Origin: Sphagnum compactum
Taxonomy: Eukaryota; Bryophyta; Sphagnopsida; Sphagnales
Direction of reading: 5' to 3'
DNA length: 64,000 nucleotides
NCBI GenBank assembly: GCA_965153455.1
Contig: OZ234498.1
Location: 17,980,001 to 18,044,000 of the forward strand
Shown: piece by piece, positions 9,640 through 23,000 of the stretch
Layout of the letters: every line of letters starts with the position of its first letter
Numbering within the stretch: the first letter of the stretch is position 1
Position numbers and translations under genes: made by a program
The notes under the pieces: model-generated
Seen by the model: the letters and a program-made list of their open reading frames with translations, nothing else
Told to the model about the DNA's origin: nothing
Database searches by the model: none

Positions 9640-12330
9640 ATAATAATAGAATTCGATGCAAACTCACGTGGGTTTTAACATCTGCTGGTCCAAGTTTTAT
9701 CTGCTTCAAGATCAGCGGTCCATGGCAACTGCTCCATTCAGAAGTGAATTCGACAATAATGGCAGCGAATTTTCTTGAGCATAAATTTTCGGTATTGACC
9801 TACAGATCAACATTTGAGGAGCTGGCTGGGACAAGGTCGTGCTTTTTTGAGTGGGGACAAGAGGACGATCATAGGACGCTGAAATCCGGGTTGCATCTTC
9901 AGCTTTGTGTAGACCATATATATATGCGCACGACACACGCAGTCAAATGCTCTGTCAAATCCAAATGTTGAAGGTTTGAATTTTAACCAATTCACCGCTA
10001 AAACAGGAATCCTACAGCAGCTGGTAAAGAGAGTTCTTCGGACTGAACTCTTGAATTCCGCCGAGGCTGTAACCGCGTCTGCACTGGTGATCAGGGTATA
10101 CTAATTAGACCAGTCTAGAAACCTACCAGTTGGAGAGCCGACAGATCTATACAAAGCATGAATCTCGTTATTTGTACAACGATATTGTGGATTCACCTGC
10201 CTCGTTAGGGAGCTGCAGCAGATTGCAGGCTGACTTTTCCCCGTCATAGGACGTCAATCAGTTTAGATTTCATTAGCACGAATCGACAGAGCCGCTAGTC
10301 ATAGGCAGTTGCAATCAGTACATTGAACTCATGATTTGCTCGTTGACAGGTCTCGAAACAATATATAATGATGTGGGCATGAAGTGGTATGAATCGAAGT
10401 CGACTGGTGCGAGTTATTGTGCAGTTCATTTGTCAACGAACTTGCATCATGAGCTCCTCTCGCTTCTTGCAAATCACGAGAAACTGGGCTGAACATCCAT
10501 GTATAACACTTGTAAGTAATTGGACTGCTGGGTTCAAACTGATTTTGATGGAGGACGTTATCTTAGGTTTTCAGTAGCATTTGAACCTGGATGCTGGCCA
10601 GGAACTGTTCGCGTGTGCAATGCATCTGCGTTTTTCAAAAGACTTAGTCGTCCGTTTTCAAAAATGTGAAACAAAATCCTTTATGTAAGAGAATGGGTCC
10701 ATCCCTGACCATTGTGTCCAGTGAATCTAAGGGCTCGCCCTACCAAACTTGCCTTCAGGCTAACCCGAGACAATGGTGAGGGGCTTGCAAGCCCGTTCTC
10801 TAATAAATGTTGCTCTCCCTGGACTCATCCCCACTCCCCACGACAGCTGCCCAAAAAATAAGCAGTTCTACGATATATAATTAGCGCTAATTTGAGAGAT
10901 CAGAGTCTAACAAATTACAACTTGTCTGACGCATCTAATTAAATATACCTAATATAAGCATCTGGACTCCATGGATGTCTAGACTCTAGATTAGTATCGC
11001 TTGACTAGCTGTATTATACATATGTATGTGTGTATATAGTATCTGCATTAATCTGTCATGAGGTCCTATCTAGGCCAATGTTCAGAAAACAGCAGAGAGG
11101 AAACAAAGCACTTTGAGAGCGGATTCTCCTTAAGAGACGATCACGTGAACTAGAACCAAGAAATTACTACCCTAATGATCAGGCCCTTGTGGTGGCAGTG
11201 ATAGAAGACTTGTAAGATCTCAGGATCCGACTGACAGATCATATTCAACTCACAGCCGATTAGCGCAACTGCAATATATTCCCTTGGCGTTACTTACAAG
11301 GGGCACAAGTTCGACAAATTCACGTGTGTACAGAAGCTTTTAGTAATTTATCCCGGAAAATGGGATTTTGGAGTACATGTGAGTTGCAGTAATTACTCGT
11401 GGTCTCGCTCTGGTGCGTGCCTGCTGCATGTTCAAGTCACAATGTATATATTTCTTCGCACAGCGACCTCATGATCAACTACTTATGTAGAGCTGGATCT
11501 TATTGTGGGAGGTGGACAAAAGTTTGAGATGAAATTATGAGGCAAGATGCAACATGACTAGATCTCTTTAAGCAACAAAGTCTGTATGTGTGGTTGTCTG
11601 AACATTGTGACTAGTTGTTTTTATGTTACCTAGCTAGACGTAGGAGTTTTTTTTTAAAGAGATTTTTGAACTGCATGGATATTCCCGCCTTGCAGGCACC
11701 CCTACTTAGGATCGTTCTCTATGTTTTTTGTTCTAAGTTTTTTCTGTGTTTTTTTTCTTGTATTCTGTGTGCATCTGACACATTGTTTGTATCACCATTT
11801 CATTTCAAAAATTTATATCATGTTCTACATGAAGATTGCAGAAGCATCTTGCTCATATAATTCACGATGTTCCAAGCAGCTTATGACATGTTTTTTCTTT
11901 TTTTTTTCTTTCAACAATTCTGGGTAGCAGATGCTGGTTTAACCAGTGTGGTGATCATGCTTGGTGTCAAGTAAGCTACACGAGATTGAGAACTCATGTG
12001 CTGCAGGTCATTTGGAACCGAACCTGTTTAAGCCTTCTCATTTTCATTCTTTTTTCTTTTTTTTTTTCTTTTTAAGAATCGAGAATCGAGAGTCTAGAAA
12101 CCTGAAGAACAGGGTCTGTCAAATTAAAGGAATTTTCTTGGATTGGAACCGAAGTTTTTCTTAAATTTTAAAAGAAGTTGGAACAAAGACCGGAGGCTCT
12201 CTTGAAAAGCAAAAACTAGACAACACTCCACTCTTAGTTATAAGCTGTTTTTTCTCACTTTTATATTGGTAACAGATTCGTTTTCTTTTTTTCATTAGAT
12301 GGAATGTGCAACCCAGTTATGGTCACTCTT
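9640..12330. other. Intergenic; no gene seen
   Basis: About 2.7 kb with ordinary plant base composition becoming T-rich after 11.6 kb. Frames are short and unrecognised. Poly-T runs occur near 11645, 11750, 11890 and 12055. I see no RNA gene. Confidence 0.4.
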
Positions 12331-12338
12331 GTGATGGA

Positions 12339-12777
12339 ACATTGAGAGTGCTGACTAATATCACCAAAGTGTTGAGGTAATGGTGTGTTGGCAGATTATC
12401 AAGTTTTGACCCGGTTACCTGATAGGTCATTAATAACCTACGAGCCAGTTATTGATTTTTTGACAACAGGTTAATAACCTGACCAATGGATATTGAATGT
12501 TCAAAATCTAATAACCTACCCAGATGACAAGGTTATCATCCAAGAAGGTTATCAGTAATAAAAACACTAGACAACTTTTATGATAGAAAACCAAGAAACA
12601 AAAAAATAATAATCATTTTACTTTTAATTTTTACAAACTGTATAGCCGGATGACTATCCAATAGTAATGAAAAAAAATCAATAACTGGCCAACACTGGTA
12701 TGACATTCCAAACCTGAGTTCCAGCCACCAGGCAGTCATCAGATGGGTGAGCTCCAAAACATACCACTGGTTCTGAC
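12339..12777 (-). pseudogene. Duplicate of WD40-gene exon 18 region, left part
   Basis: 12339-12382 and 12698-12777 together match 17309-17440 (intron 18 plus part of exon 18 of the WD40 gene) in the same orientation. Shared landmarks are GAGAGTGCTGACTAATA, GACATTCCAAACCTGAG and CAGCCACCAGGCAGTCAT. The copy is broken by a ~315-bp insertion at 12383 and ends where the large hAT element begins at 12778; it resumes at 16425. Only one exon and its borders were copied, so the fragment cannot encode a product. The break exactly at the element ends shows that the duplication came before both insertions. Confidence 0.85.
12383..12697. mobile_element. Non-autonomous hAT-like MITE (~315 bp)
   Basis: The insertion interrupts the duplicated exon fragment. 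Its right end is CCAACACTG, the complement of the hAT-type terminus CAGTGTTGG. Its left end is GTGTGTTGGCAGATTAT, matching the complement of the right end (CAGTGTTGGCCAGTTATT) with a few changes. Many AATAACCT/AGGTTATT words form subterminal repeats. Flanking GGTAATG and GTATGA are compatible with a degraded 8-bp target duplication of GTATTGAC, the sequence at the matching place in the parent copy. No coding capacity. Confidence 0.7.
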
Positions 12778-13045
12778 TACTGTTGGGCAGTTCTCAAATG
12801 ATCACCCAGTTCTCGACCCTGTTCTCACAATGAGAACCAGTCCTAGGTTCTCACATGAATGAGAACTGGTCATGAGAATCAGTTTCTTTTTAAAAAAATT
12901 TGAGAACCGTATTATTTTTTTCATAGATCCTACATCTGGTTCTCATGGTCATATGGTAAATTAGGGTTCCTAAATAGGAATCATCGGGTAGGGAGGTGGA
13001 GGTTCTTTTTAGGGCTAGGTTTAGGGGAACAATTATAAAAAGAGC

Positions 13046-13310
13046 ATGAGCTCTTTTTTTCTCAACTTCATTTGTTGTTTTGTTCTTTTCACATTGCTTT
13101 TGTTTTGTGTTCATTATGTGTTGGTGCTACTACTTGCCGTGTTGGTGTTGTTGATACATTTTGGTGCTACTACTTCTCGTGTTGGTGTTGTTGTTACATG
13201 TTGGTGCTGCTATGTTATTGATACGTGTTGGTTCTATTGCTTCACACGTTGATGTTGTTGCTTATCACTTTAGTGTTGTTATTTCGAGTTGGTGTTGTTA
13301 GGTACCTTTT
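13046..13310. repeat. GTTGGTGYTRYTRYT minisatellite within hAT element
   Basis: Degenerate units of TGTTGGTGCTACTACTT / TGTTGGTGTTGTTGTTAC, 15-33 bases long, recur for about 260 bases. They encode only low-complexity frames. The repeat is internal to the transposon and probably expanded by slippage. Confidence 0.6.
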
Positions 13311-13390
13311 GGCCTAAACCTTGTTCTTGCTCTTCTCACATTGGTGTTATTGTTCGCATTGGTGCTATTTTTATTTCCCTGTTACTTTGG

Positions 13391-13522
13391 TACTTCCCTC
13401 CCTCCTATCGTGTGTAGGTTGGAACTTGGAACACCAAACTAATCCACAAATTTGAGTACTTCCCTCTCTCTTATCGTGTGTAGGTTGGAACTTGGAACAC
13501 CAAACTAATCCACAGATTTGAG
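13391..13522. repeat. Recent 66-bp tandem duplication within hAT element
   Basis: 13391-13456 and 13457-13522 are adjacent copies differing at only about five positions. Both contain CGTGTGTAGGTTGGAACTTG and CACCAAACTAATCCACA. The near identity indicates a recent event compared with the decayed transposase. Confidence 0.85.
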
Positions 13523-14599
13523 GTGAGTTTTTCCTCTCATATTAGTTTCTTGTTTTAATATTTATTTAACTTTGTTTGTTTTTTTTGCAAGATTTTGCAA
13601 GATTTTCATGTTTTTTTACATTTCATTCCAAAATTCCATTACAATTTGTATCTTGTTTTGTAAAGGTTTAAGAAATATATTTACTTGTAAATGTTTGTAA
13701 ATGCTAGTTTTGATAGATCATATAATTGTTTAGATTTTTTCGCTATTCATAAAGGCAATGATATGTAATTTCAAACTAAACATGGAAAAGTTTCCTGAAA
13801 ATGACAATACATTTGATATATTCGTGAATGAAGTAAGGATGAAAGATGGACCTTTGCAAGAATTTAAAGAAAATGCAAATGTCTAAGCAAAAGGAGGTGA
13901 AAATCCCCAAAAAAATGAAATAAAATTGAAATAACGTTGAGAAAGTTGCATGCACAAAGATTATTTTGGAAACCACATAGCAAAAATGCATTATGTTGGG
14001 CATTTTTGTTAATGATAACAAAAAAGTTGATTTAATAGCTCTTGAAATCATGCATTATATTTTTTGTTACAATAGTCTAATTTTGAATTTAAATCCAAAA
14101 AATCAAGCAAAAGAGGACTAATCATGTATAACACATTTAATGGAATTATTGCATTGAAAAACCATGTAAATAAACCATTTTAATATTTTTAAAATATTGA
14201 AGAAAACATGAATAGTCCTTGGAGAGTTGTTTAAAAAAAAAATTCAAAAAAAAGATGAAATATGGCTTTTAGTTCCATATCCAATTTTTGCTACAAAGGA
14301 ACCTTTCAAGAAAAATGATATGCAGCAAAAACCATTTTTGAAGGATCTAGGCCCTTTTAATGTCAAAAACCATCTTCCTTTGTAATTTGTGGAAAATATT
14401 TTGTTGAAACGATTTAATATGCATTTGTGTCCAAGAATTTTTTTTCCTTCTAGAAAATAATCTTCTCATAATTATTGTTCAATTTAATGGAAAAAACTAA
14501 ACAATTGTATGTTTTACTAAATTTTAAAAAATGTCATTCTACAACTTCAAGCTTTGAATTGTGGATGTCAAAAGGTGGATGTGATATCTTTGCATTGGT

Positions 14600-16224
14600 A
14601 TACATTTTTTAAGGGCTAATTGGTAGCCAAAGCACATTACCCTTGGCCTTTGAAGCAACTAATACTAGTGGACAAACCTTGGCCAAAAATTTGACAAAAT
14701 TATTGGACATTTATGAGCAAACGAGGAAAATTATTACTTATGTTAAGGATGAGGGGTCTAATCTAAAAATTATAAATACAACCCTAAAATTAATTGTAAG
14801 TTGTGATGTATTGAATTTGGAAGAAAACTTTCGAAGAACTTGTTTTCGTCATGCATTTTTTAAAGCGTGTCAACATGCAACAACATATGAAAAAATTTAC
14901 AAAGGCTTAAGATTTGTATCTATCAAAGCTACCCAAGGAGATTTGCAAAAGTGCATAACTTGGTAAAAAAAATCAAGAAAGGGTAGGCAGGAATGGGAAA
15001 AGGCATGTGTTAATTCAAGTCTTCCTTTAAGGAAATTGAATACTCTAGTGAAGACAAGGTACATTGTTTTTTACTAGATTTTTTTAAAATTCTTGCCATG
15101 CATAGTCTAATTTTTTTTTTGCTTTTGTAAATTTGCTACAAAATTATCCTCTTCCAAAAAGCTTTGTAGTTTTAAAAAACTATTATATCCTATTATAGCA
15201 AGTAAAATTTTGTGAGAATGAATGCAAGAGTATCACCTCAACCAACATGGCACATATCTCAAATTACTATTGATTCTCTTGGCCCTATTGTATTTACTTG
15301 TATTCTAAACTAGTCTAGGGATCATTGGTTGTTAAATGATGCATTAAACTTTGCCATATCCATGAGTCTAAAATTTAAGGATGAAATCAATTGTACAATC
15401 TTTGATAATTTAATGGAAGAAGATGAAAATATTATTTTTTAGTTATCATGTTTAATTTCCAACATAAAAAAGGAAGTTGTTGGAGTTTTGGAATCTTTTC
15501 TTTCCTTCTTAAAAAAAATATGAATTTTTTTTTTTATAATATGTTTTCTTTAATGTTGGACCCTAGATTTAAGACCTTTGATCTTGTGATCTCACTTATT
15601 AATCATGAGCAAAGAAAGGCCATTGTTGAAAAATAAGATATTTTTTTATTTTTTTTTAATGCTTTTTAAGTGTCATTATCATTTGCATCCTTTGGCTGAA
15701 TTTGAAAGAAGTGTTGTTGATCAAAGGGTTGAAGGGACAACAATTTGGATATCTTTGAAATGACAATTAGCACAATTGATCTAACAATGAAATTGATCAA
15801 TAAAGAGCTTATAAAGGATAGTGGGATCCTAAATTGAAACAAAGAGGATCTTTCCTTGGTTGGAATCCTTGCTATTTTTAAGAGATTTAATTTACAATCA
15901 AAAAAATTTAACAAAATGATCTTTGTCAACAAAAATCGACCCAATGACATTAAGGTAGGTTGTAAAACCCCTTCTAGCTTGGTAGATTTAATTGAGACTA
16001 TTGCAAATTTTAAAGAGATTGAAGGAGCTTTTGAAGAAAAAAAAAGTTATGGAGTTCTAAATTTTGAATTAATTAATTTATTACAACTTACAAATTTTCA
16101 TCAATTTTTATTGATCTTTAAACTGTTAAAAAAATTAATAATTAATAATCTAAGTAAATTTTTAATTGATGAATTTTTAATTTTAATTTTAATTCGTGAA
16201 AATTTTAATAATCCATTTGTGTAA
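14600..16224 (+). pseudogene. hAT transposase remnant (RNase H-like/dimerisation parts)
   Basis: A frame from about 14617 to 15060 gives LAKNLTKLLDIYEQTRKI, YVKDEGSNLK, TLKLIVSCDVLNLEENF, FRHAFFKACQHAT and GDLQKCITW, followed by an in-frame stop and then KGRQEWEKAC. A second piece at 15540-15636 gives MLDPRFKTFDLVISLINHEQ, and further pieces follow to 16224. These phrases are characteristic of plant hAT transposases in the catalytic region and towards the C-terminus. Stops, frame changes and AT-rich gaps disable it. It lies within the element bounded at 12778 and 16424. Confidence 0.75.
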
Positions 16225-16424
16225 ACCAACTGTTATTGTGTATGTGAAAACCACCCTATCTGAGAACCACCTGAGTTTGGGAAAATTAAAATTTTTAATA
16301 CCCTGGTCTGTTCTCACCAGCCCAAAAGCATTTACATATTAGAGAACCAATCAGGTTCGCATAACATGATGTAAGAACCAGAACCAGACGGTTCTCACAC
16401 AAAAGTGAGAACCACCCAACAATG

Positions 16425-16563
16425 GTTCTGACATCCATAGGCTCCCTCTGACAGTGTTCTTCATGCTTAGAGAGCAATTCATAGCTGAAAATGAGGAAAG
16501 ACTTGTGAACCACCAGCATTATCAGTAAGTCTGCAGCACAAACCATTTGGTTCTACACATTAG
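16425..16563 (-). pseudogene. Duplicate of WD40-gene exon 18 region, right part
   Basis: This continues the copy that stops at 12777. It matches 17433-17564, sharing CTGAAAATGAGGAAAGACTT-type sequence and TGTGAACCA(C/G)CAGCA. On the minus strand it reads LVVHKSFLIFSYELLSKHEE, against LLVHKSFLMFSYRLKSSHEE in the parent. The region covers the exon 18 acceptor and part of its upstream intron. It is separated from its left part by the 3.65-kb hAT insertion. Confidence 0.85.
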
Positions 16564-17031
16564 AGTTACAGAACACTCTTCTTATGCAAAGAACCAGCAG
16601 GAGATACATTTTAGAACAGTCCTTTCCCACCAGGTACTTTCTGGAACAGCCCCTGGTAAAATTGATTACATGAAGGGTAAAGCCCTAGGCCCCAGGCTTC
16701 ACCAAGCATATAGACCTACATGTGCCATTTCATGCAGTAGGTAATGAAATCCAGACTTTGAAAGGAGAGATTTTGGACAATGTTGGCTAAGCCACTCTTT
16801 TTAAGCATGACCTCCACAGAGGCAAATCTGGTTGTGGCACACTTGATGGTTCCACATCTGATATCAATAACAGCTCAAAGGCTTCCAATGTAACATCTAG
16901 CAGGCAGCATCCTTAGTGGAGACATTACCAAGTTTTGCAGCCTCATAGTGTTGAGTCAAGCACCAGGCTTTGTGCAAAAATGGACTTGCTCCTTGCATCA
17001 TTAGGCAATGTGAATCCTCATATACTATATA

Positions 17032-20000
17032 CTACCACTCATTTGAGGTTGTAGAAGGCATGCCTGAGTCTTGAATTTCAAGCATTTCACTCACATTTAA
17101 CATAACATTGGGGGCAAGAATTCCAGCTGCTGGGTCAATAGGGGCATCTTCACTATCAGAAGAGTTCCTCCTTTGCGCAATCAGCAATAAAGATCCACCC
17201 TGTAGACACAAAAGAATGTCAGGTGCAAGAAACACATAACAGTAGACACTCTTAGATCAACCTCCATATCCTCAGAGTGAAGTGAGCAATTTGAAAGCAG
17301 CAAATGAGGGAGGATTGAGAGTGCTGACTAATAGCACCAAAGAGTTGAGAGGTGTTGAGGTATTGACATTCCAAACCTGAGTTCCAGCCACCAGGCAGTC
17401 ATTGGATGGGTGAGCTCCAATACATACAACTGGTTCTGACGTCTGTACCTCCCGCTGACACTGTTCCTCATGACTTGATTTTAATCTATAGCTGAACATG
17501 AGGAAAGATTTGTGAACCAGCAGCACTATTAGTCTGTCATCAGCATGAACGAGTTTGTTCTACACAATGATCTATTTTTTGAAACCGGAATATCAGGGTT
17601 TAGTTCACCGAAAGGACTTCATTATAGGTCAAACAAGGCAACCAGTGTAACTCCAAAACATACTTAAGGCCAGGCTGCAGATATCCAGACAAAAATCACC
17701 AGAATACAACAATTTTTCAATTAAAGGCAAATCAGTGTTCAGCAACAAACACAAACCACCATACTGCAAGAATAACTGGGACCAGTATTTAATGCCTAGG
17801 ACCATTATCAAGTGTTCATTGAGTTGGCACATTTTACATTAATTCCTACAAGAACTGTCCTGTTCATCCACATTTTATGACAGTTGTCATGTGTATTGAG
17901 ACACAATACTATACTACCAAGAGCCTTGAGACAAAAGCTCAAGAAAACCCATCAGACTCTTTACTTTCACCAGGATGGGATAAAAGACAAACCAGTTTCC
18001 ATTAACAGAGCAGCCTGAGTATGAACCAGGTACAAAGTCTAAGATATTGATGTGGGAATCCATTGTACACCCAACTGCATACATCTGCAACAGGTGCAAC
18101 AAGAGATATACATATTCACTTTGAAGTCCAAACACATCCAAACATTTACACAAATTACATCCAACATGTCATTGTTCCAAGACTGACAAAGCATGACCAT
18201 GCTCACAACCTCCTCAAGTACAGAAGGCCAACTCCTCCTACTGCTTATTTCAGCAGGGATTTTTCTGCATCATAGCGTACCAGTAGAACATAATGCAGTA
18301 ATTGCTCCCGTCAGTTGTATGCTACCATCAACAAACATACCCTGCTGAAAAGTTGTGGCATCCACCTCCTGACAAACCATGGAAATTTCGGATACTAGCA
18401 AGGAACAGCTGGAAAAGGAATGGGCACATAAGGAGACTGCCAAAGCTTACAGAGTTAGATACAAGCCAAGCAGATCTTCTCCGCCGAACAGTCATCCAAG
18501 GTGCCTGAGTGTACAATGACCCGAACTCCAAACTGCCACCCCTGATACCCTGTCAGCCTAACCCTAAGCAACAGTACTAATGCAGGTGCTCTATGATTCT
18601 TGCATGCAAATTTCCATGAACTGGCTTGAAATGCCAACTGATGGAAACTGTTGCATACAACAAAACCATATATAATCACCAAATTGAAAACCAGATTTGT
18701 ACAAACAGGAAGAGATAAAGTGTTTAAACCGGCCCTAATATCTAGCAAACCAGAACTTGCCTTCTGAAATGTGGGCATGATATTTGGGTCTGGTAATAAT
18801 TTGTTGCAAACACAGACAGATTTTTGGCTACATAAGCCAAATGAAGTTAGAACTTACGACCAGATTGGCGGTGGACAATGGATGTGTGAAATAGCAAAGC
18901 TCATCAGATCTAGGGCGCCTGACCTGTCACCATTGTCTCCAATTACTAAGAAATTCATTTACTAGCATAGTCAAGTCAATGGTTTGAGCCACAACTATCA
19001 GTGTAATGCAACTGCCAATCCACAGACAACACATATTGCCAACCTCAGTCCTCATATAGAAAATGCAAGAAACAATACTTCCACCTAGTATCAGCAATTG
19101 AAGAACAGCTACATCATGCACTTACAGATGCATGTGATGGTGCACTAGAAGAGTAAGAATTGTCCTAGACCTAGAGTACCAGTGCAAATTTACCAGCCAT
19201 TGTTAAGATGAAATGCAAGCTGATGTCCACATGATGGATTTAAAGAAATTGAGTGAACAGAGCTACTCTCAATTTTAGTCTGTGCCTGCAAAGGAAAAAA
19301 AGCAGTTGCAATTAGTTCCCCCTCAGTAAGAAAGAAAAGGATTTAGAGTAAAAAGATGGCTGCAAAATGAAAGCTTTGCAGTCAGATTGAGCTGTCTTAA
19401 AAGACTAAAGATTATCCTCTTTCAGATTCAAGGTCAATCAATTTTGCAAGGACATCAATTTGGGAATGGAATTATATGTACTGTAGATTCAGAACAGAAC
19501 CTGCCTCTACAAATCACACATATGGGTAAATGTTCAAATTTTCAAACCCTCAGATCAGCAATATCTTCAAGACATGTAGCCAGCTTCACTGAATGGAGTG
19601 GGGGATGATATGCCTGCAAGGTAAGAGAACTGTCACTTGGTCCCAGTGTTACAGAGCAATAAATCTTGCAGCAAGTCTCACAAAGTACAGCTGCTCATCC
19701 ACTAAGAAGTCCTTAATGGTCAGGACTGACTATTCAACCCATTTTTCACCAGCAGAGAAAAGATTCTGTCTAGGGAAACCAGAACCAGCTACTGACATTT
19801 TTCCAGCTTCATAAATTGGAGCTGAAGGACTGGTGCAAAGATAGCCATTATGCACAAGTCTTAAGGCAACTACTGAACCAAACCATTGCTGCTTTCCTCA
19901 TCTCTATAATGATACATCTGATTTCCTGCTCCATTTCCCAGCACTCTCTTATATGATAATCTTGACTTCGGGCATACATTGACATAAGCCTGTGACATTA

Positions 20001-23000
20001 GTTCTAAGCTTTTCACCAGAAGTTCAATTCCTATCTCAGCAAGCCACCTTGAATAGGCACACAAGAACCTCATTCAGTCTTCAGTTGGTCATTTTGACAC
20101 TCTTGTCTTATTAGTAAACCTTGAATTAAGCACAGGTTTTGGTCTCAAAACTTTAAATCCAGCATCCAGAGCCATTGGCAGGACCTACCTCCCCCGGGGT
20201 AACAAAGGCAGCAGAGTTCCTTCCTCCTCTAAAATCCCAGAGGAAGACATGTCCCCCTTCACACCCTGCAAAAACTAGCTGCAATTCCAGAAGATAAGGA
20301 GCTAAGAAGAGTTGTTCACAGGACTAAACTCTCACAAGAATACAATATTAGAGACTGTAAAGAGGGTTAGTAAATCACCATATGTAATGAACAATGAGCA
20401 GTGACAATTTAAAAAAGATGCAAGGCAATGTCTCAAAGAAACTCTCTCCTTTATCACCATTAGTAACAGCTACAAAGGGTTTGCATCCCAGGCCACCCTG
20501 TTATGGTGGCATATGACCTTAAAGCTAAGTGATGCACATCAGAGTTCTTTCTAACCTGTTCATCATTTGAGAGCTCAAGACTATTCAGGTCACCGGCACC
20601 CACAGGAGCCTGCAGTGATAAGGATGGTAATTTTCCAGTCCGCCGATCCCAAAGATGCACTTTATTCTCATTTCCACAAGCCACGACCCTGCATGATCAT
20701 GTAAAACCACAAGAGACCAAGTGAAACCACAATCTTTAGTTCTGACAGACGACTACATTAGATCAACTGGAAAAATGAACTGGCCAGTTAATGCATATGC
20801 AAGTTCACCTGTCCTGTTCAAACCTAAAGTAACAAAGATCAAAAAGCGCTCCTGGTTGCCCATTCTGATTCCTTGGACTTTTTACACACAGTACCTGTAG
20901 TAGCTCCAAGCAAAAGAAATTCACCTTGTTAGCATAAGAGGGGACCATACATCTTGACCTGGAAATCAAAATTTAATGGCCCATCAAAACACTGGAGACC
21001 ACATATCCTAAAAGCAGCCCAGCATTTTAAAGAAAATGGAGTTGCTTCAATTTGAACACTCAAAAGTACGATCTATTTCAAACACCAGAGTCATTAATCA
21101 AATTGCATTGTTCTCTTCATCAAGAGATAACCAGGTCCAGCACAGTGACAAACATGCCCTACACAGATACATCTCAATCTCCAACTTGCACCCATACCTA
21201 CTTGCTGTGGAGTGCTGGACACTTTAGCTATGTCATAGATATACAACTTGTTGCTCCCAGATGCCACACACGCCACCTATTCAGACAATCCAAGCTGAAT
21301 CCTTCATTAACTCTATGCTACTTGACCAGATATCACCATCTACAGTCTCCACACCAAAAATGTTTGGCCCCTTGTTAACTAGTAAGGTGCTATGTATGGA
21401 TCTATGGTTGACACATGTGGGGAACCAGAACATGCAAACACATGTCACAGCATCATAACAAACATTTGAGATGCCTTAAACTGTAGGGTTGTGGATGCCA
21501 GTATTTAGAAATGTGTCTTTCATATTGGTTTCTTAACCTTGTTTGAGAGTCTTGTATATTGTACCTCTTCTTGATTAGCAGGATTCCATTTGATAGCCTC
21601 AAGTTTGTATCGTGTATCAATATGCACTATAGGTTTAGCTTCATCTGCCTGAGAACCTGTGGCAGGTCATAGTAAAAGAAAAAGTCAAATAATGTTCCCT
21701 GCAAAGAAGGGACATCTGCAGGAATGGTGAAAGAGAAAGATCACTACATAAGTTGGACATAGCAACCTTGTCCCACACTCCTGACAAATTTTGCTTCAAA
21801 TTTCTCATTCCCTAGGGTGCATCTTTGAAGATGGCATATTAAAGCCCTTTGAAATCTTAAGATAGAACAGCTTGTACTCAAACTGCTACAAAATGATTAA
21901 TATGATTACATAGTTCTCCAAGATAATAGAGAACCTCCAGCCATGCAGTATAGCGCCTCAAAGTCATGGATGGAAAGGCATCCATTGCTGCTCACGGAAG
22001 CCAGATACACACCCTGCAAGACTTGCAGCACTTACTGATTACTGTATTTAGCATGAGATTGGAGGAGGATGTACCTAGACATAATCAAAAAGCCCTCACC
22101 ACTTAGCAACACTTTTCTCAAAATACAGCAAACAATAATGATCCTACATGGATGACCCCAAAAGCAGATGTTTATTGAAAAATGTCTCTTGTACCAGATG
22201 AACATTTGAAGCAAGCAAGATGGCAGAGGAATGTGGCATGCAAATTATAACAAGTTAGCGCATGTTGAAGAATTTGACACATGAAGCTCTTAATCATCAA
22301 ACTTCTAAATTTTAACAAATTGCAGACAGAAAAAGATGTAAGGTAGCCAAACAACTGATGTGTCAGTTCCAGTCAAACCAAAACAAGCAAGAATGAGTGC
22401 TGTCATAACCTTGAGAGTGTCACACACAAAGTATCAGACTGTCAACTTCATTATGACGTGCAATAACTAGCTGCCATTACTCACTACTGACTTCATCAGC
22501 TCTCCACATTTGCCATAGATAAGTACATAAAAATGTGCTCAAAACTCATAAAAAAATAATACAGAAATCCTCATTTGAGCTGCAACACGCTTACATATCA
22601 ACAAATATGATACACACAACTTTATAGCCAAAAAACAAATAGAGGGCCAGGGTCCTTACTTGAGCATCAAATTGAACACAGGTTACAATTGGCCTGCTGA
22701 CATGCAAGCACAACCACCATTGGAAACATAATTCTGAGAATTGAGGAATACTTTAAAGTGCAAGATTAAAAGAGGCCTAAATGACTAGCACATGCAAGTT
22801 GGATGCTTCCTCAGAATACAAGCTCTCCACAATTTGTTCTACCTGCAGCTCTCACATTTCTCATAGGCCCCACCCACTCTGTTCATGGATGAGCTAACAC
22901 AGAATGAATCATAAACCATGCAGATCTCTAAATTTTTGGAAATGGCAGCTACATTCCCAGCAAGAATTTCACCTTGATGTAAAATAGGTATTGCCAGAAG

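Larger units (their letters stand above)
12778..16424 (+). mobile_element. Degenerate hAT-superfamily DNA transposon (3.65 kb)
   Basis: The element lies between two copies of GTTCTGAC (12770-12777 and 16425-16432), a perfect 8-bp target-site duplication as hAT elements make. The undisturbed parent sequence at 17.4 kb has this octamer once. The termini are imperfect inverted repeats: TACTGTTGGGCAGTTCTCA at the left and the complement CATTGTTGGGTGGTTCTCA at the right. Both ends have subterminal GAGAACC/GGTTCTC words. Inside are transposase remnants (14.6-16.2 kb), a GTTGGTG-rich minisatellite and a 66-bp duplication. The transposase is broken, so the copy cannot move by itself. Confidence 0.85.
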
